Assembly (NCBI RefSeq): GCF_001650405.1
Contig: NZ_LWCU01000006.1
Span: 17,003-81,002 of the forward strand
DNA from: Microbacterium sp. H83
GTDB lineage: Bacteria; Actinomycetota; Actinomycetes; Actinomycetales; Microbacteriaceae
DNA length: 64,000 bases
Direction: 5' to 3'
The notes beneath the pieces were generated by a model that did no database searches, had not been told where the DNA came from, and worked only from the letters and a program-made list of their open reading frames with translations. The position numbers were made by a program, and so were the translations under genes. Below, piece by piece: positions 62,608 to 64,000 of this stretch. Every line of letters begins with the position of its first letter. Positions within the stretch are counted from its first letter, which is position 1.

Positions 62608-63546
62608 TCAGAGCGCTCCGACAGCGCCCGCTCTCCGCCCCCGGGCGGCCGTCATCAGCAGGTCGACGACGAACACCGCGATCGCGATCCACACGATGAT
62701 GAAGCCGATCCAGCGTTCGACGGGCATGGGCTCGCCGAGCACGGCGGCGCCGATGACGAACTGCATGATCGGGGTGATGAACTGGATCATCCCGATGACC
62801 GTGAGGTCGATGCGCCGGGTGCCGGCGGCGAACAGCAGCAGCGGCACCGCCGTGGCCACGCCCGCGAACGCGAGCAGCACGCCGTGCCCGATGCCGTTCT
62901 GCCCCATCGTGATGCCCTCGGGCGTCGAGGCGACGATGACGAGCTGCACGACCGCGATCGGGATCAGCCAGAACGATTCGAGCGTCAGGCCGCTGACCGC
63001 GTCGACGGCGGCGCCGATGCGCTTCTTGATGAGGCCGTAGATGCCGAACGACGCGGTGAGCGACAGCGCGATCCACGGGAAGTCGCCGTAGGCGACGACG
63101 ATGACGACCACGGCGACCGCCGCGATGCCGATCGCCGCCCACTGGAGGCGCCGGATGCGCTCGCGGAGCACGAACACGCCCAGCAGCACGGTGGTGATCG
63201 GGTTGATGAAGTAGCCGAGACTCGTCTCGATCACGTTGCCCGTGAGCGTGCCGATGAGGAAGACCTGCCAGTTGACGTAGATGAGCGCGCCGGCGAGGGC
63301 CGTCCAGCCGAGCAGGCGTGGTCGTCGCACGATCGCGATGAGCGCGTGCCACCCGCGCGTGACGCTGAGCAGCAGGACGCAGAAGACGAAGGACAGCAGC
63401 ACGCGCCAGGCGACGACCTCCCACGGCCCCGTCGGGGCGAGCAGGAGGAAGTAGAGCGGGAGGAATCCCCAGAGCAGATACGCCGCCCCGGCGTACGCGA
63501 CGCCGGCGGTCTGACCGCTGAGCGCGGCGGATCTCGGCGTGGTCAC
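62608..63546 (-). CDS. rarD: RarD-type EamA-family transporter
   Basis: A 312-residue membrane protein with ten helices. RarD marks include AGAAYLLWGFLPLYF at the N-terminus, WQVFLIGTLTGNVIETSLGYFINP and SFGIYGLIKKR. EamA-family carriers export or import small metabolites; RarD was named for chloramphenicol sensitivity, but its substrate is unknown. The GTG start is 6 nt after TAGGGT, so the mRNA is probably leaderless. Confidence 0.9.
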   Translation of the reverse strand: MTTPRSAALSGQTAGVAYAGAAYLLWGFLPLYFLLLAPTGPWEVVAWRVLLSFVFCVLLLSVTRGWHALIAIVRRPRLLGWTALAGALIYVNWQVFLIGTLTGNVIETSLGYFINPITTVLLGVFVLRERIRRLQWAAIGIAAVAVVVIVVAYGDFPWIALSLTASFGIYGLIKKRIGAAVDAVSGLTLESFWLIPIAVVQLVIVASTPEGITMGQNGIGHGVLLAFAGVATAVPLLLFAAGTRRIDLTVIGMIQFITPIMQFVIGAAVLGEPMPVERWIGFIIVWIAIAVFVVDLLMTAARGRRAGAVGAL

Positions 63547-63552
63547 CGACTC

Positions 63553-63558
63553 ACCCTA
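63553..63558 (-). promoter_or_regulatory. -10 box of leaderless rarD
   Basis: TAGGGT on the reverse strand, 6 nt before the GTG at 63546. Confidence 0.55.
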
Positions 63559-63679
63559 TGCCCGCGGCGGGACGACCGGGAGGCCTCGCCGCGGGGGCCG
63601 GCGGATCGGCAGGAATCACGCGCAGAATGTCGGAATGCTGCACTTCGCCAGACCCCTACCGCTGGCCCGATCGAAGACC

Positions 63680-63685
63680 TATAGT
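63680..63685 (+). promoter_or_regulatory. -10 box upstream of the Hsp70-like gene
   Basis: TATAGT, a close match to the primary sigma-factor -10 consensus, about 45 nt before the ATG at 63731. No convincing -35 is visible. Confidence 0.5.
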
Positions 63686-63730
63686 GAGCGTGTCCGACAC
63701 TACTTCTGGGGATGGTAGACGGAATACCAA

Positions 63731-64000
63731 ATGAGCGAGTCCGAGTTCGTGCTCGCGCTGGATATGGGGATGAGCCGCGTGGGTGCGGCGACGGCCCGTC
63801 TCGCGCCGAGCGAAGAGATCGAAGCCGACTCCCACGTGCTGGGGCACGGGGACGGCACCATCGCCGCGGCCTGCTACGTCACCGACGAGGGCGACCTGCT
63901 GTTCGGCCGCGCCGCCGAGGACGCGGGCGCCGCGAGACCGGAGCGGCTGATCCGCGGATTCGTCCGCGACGTGGGAGACGAGGTCCCGCTGCTGGCGGGA
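63731..64000 (+). CDS. Hsp70/DnaK-like protein, N-terminal part
   Basis: The first 90 codons of a gene that runs off the window. It opens SEFVLALDMGMSRVGAATAR, the phosphate-1 strand-loop of actin/Hsp70-type ATPases, followed by a β-strand-rich segment (AACYVTDEGDLLFGRAAED) that matches the second strand pair of Hsp70-like nucleotide-binding domains. The usual D-x-G-T/S Gly-Thr is here D-M-G-M, a departure from canonical DnaK. Actinobacteria carry such Hsp70-like proteins fused to membrane or secreted domains, so this may not be a chaperone. The 3' part is unseen. Confidence 0.65.
   Translation, partial: MSESEFVLALDMGMSRVGAATARLAPSEEIEADSHVLGHGDGTIAAACYVTDEGDLLFGRAAEDAGAARPERLIRGFVRDVGDEVPLLAG

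Overview
The window is high-GC actinobacterial chromosome, most likely Microbacterium or a close relative in the Microbacteriaceae. The evidence is GC-rich third codon positions throughout, the purH-purN-perM and sucCD neighbourhood typical of actinobacteria, a GuaB3-type IMP dehydrogenase paralogue, a class-E-like LAATG sorting signal, and many start codons placed 6 nt after a TANNNT box (leaderless transcripts). I recognised no rRNA, tRNA, CRISPR array, insertion sequence or prophage. Most genes are housekeeping or envelope genes in short operons with overlapping stop and start codons, separated by strong hairpin terminators.

Layout. 1-1.1 kb: a DUF559/AbiEi-like protein framed on both sides by palindromic clusters of one 12-base motif. 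1.2-5 kb: a heterodimeric ABC exporter with a 21-codon upstream reading frame. 5.2-7.2 kb: alkylation repair (AlkA/Ada-like plus Ogt). 7.4-13.6 kb: purH, purN, a PerM-like membrane protein, a purine permease and a homocysteine methyltransferase. 13.7-15.8 kb: sucC-sucD. 16-22.2 kb: an accessory type VII secretion/polymorphic toxin island. A forward operon carries a YbaB-like protein, an EspC-like target, a TNT-domain toxin, an immunity candidate, an orphan TNT domain and a second immunity candidate. It converges on a reverse operon of a small secretion target, a mycosin-like protease and a WxG/Gly-rich protein. 22.4-29.2 kb: TetR with an acyl-CoA dehydrogenase, a LigD-type polymerase with a frameshifted end, an SseB protein and PcrA helicase.

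29.3-43 kb: surface and phosphate-related genes. These are a wall-anchored LTD/phytase-like protein preceded by a four-unit 11-nt repeat resembling a PHO box, a glycerophosphodiesterase, a BAX-inhibitor-1 protein, a GlsB protein, a YCII gene remnant, lactate dehydrogenase, guaA with a DUF3817 partner, and a 1548-residue secreted nuclease/5'-nucleotidase. 43.3-48.1 kb: SURF1, GuaB3, a sarcosine-oxidase-like flavoenzyme and an ABC-F protein.

48.2-54.7 kb holds the most unusual unit: seven reverse-strand genes whose ends overlap by 1-4 nt. In transcription order they are a response-regulator/PIG-L deacetylase fusion, an ATP-grasp ligase, a PHP phosphoesterase, a membrane GT2 glycosyltransferase, a 47-residue membrane peptide, a stand-alone receiver and a PAS histidine kinase. 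This looks like a self-contained signal-controlled system for making or modifying an amino-sugar glycan. The window ends with a DUF2277 protein, guaB, a livHMGF branched-chain amino-acid transporter whose permease carries an added exported domain, its convergent binding protein livK, rarD, and the start of an Hsp70-like gene.
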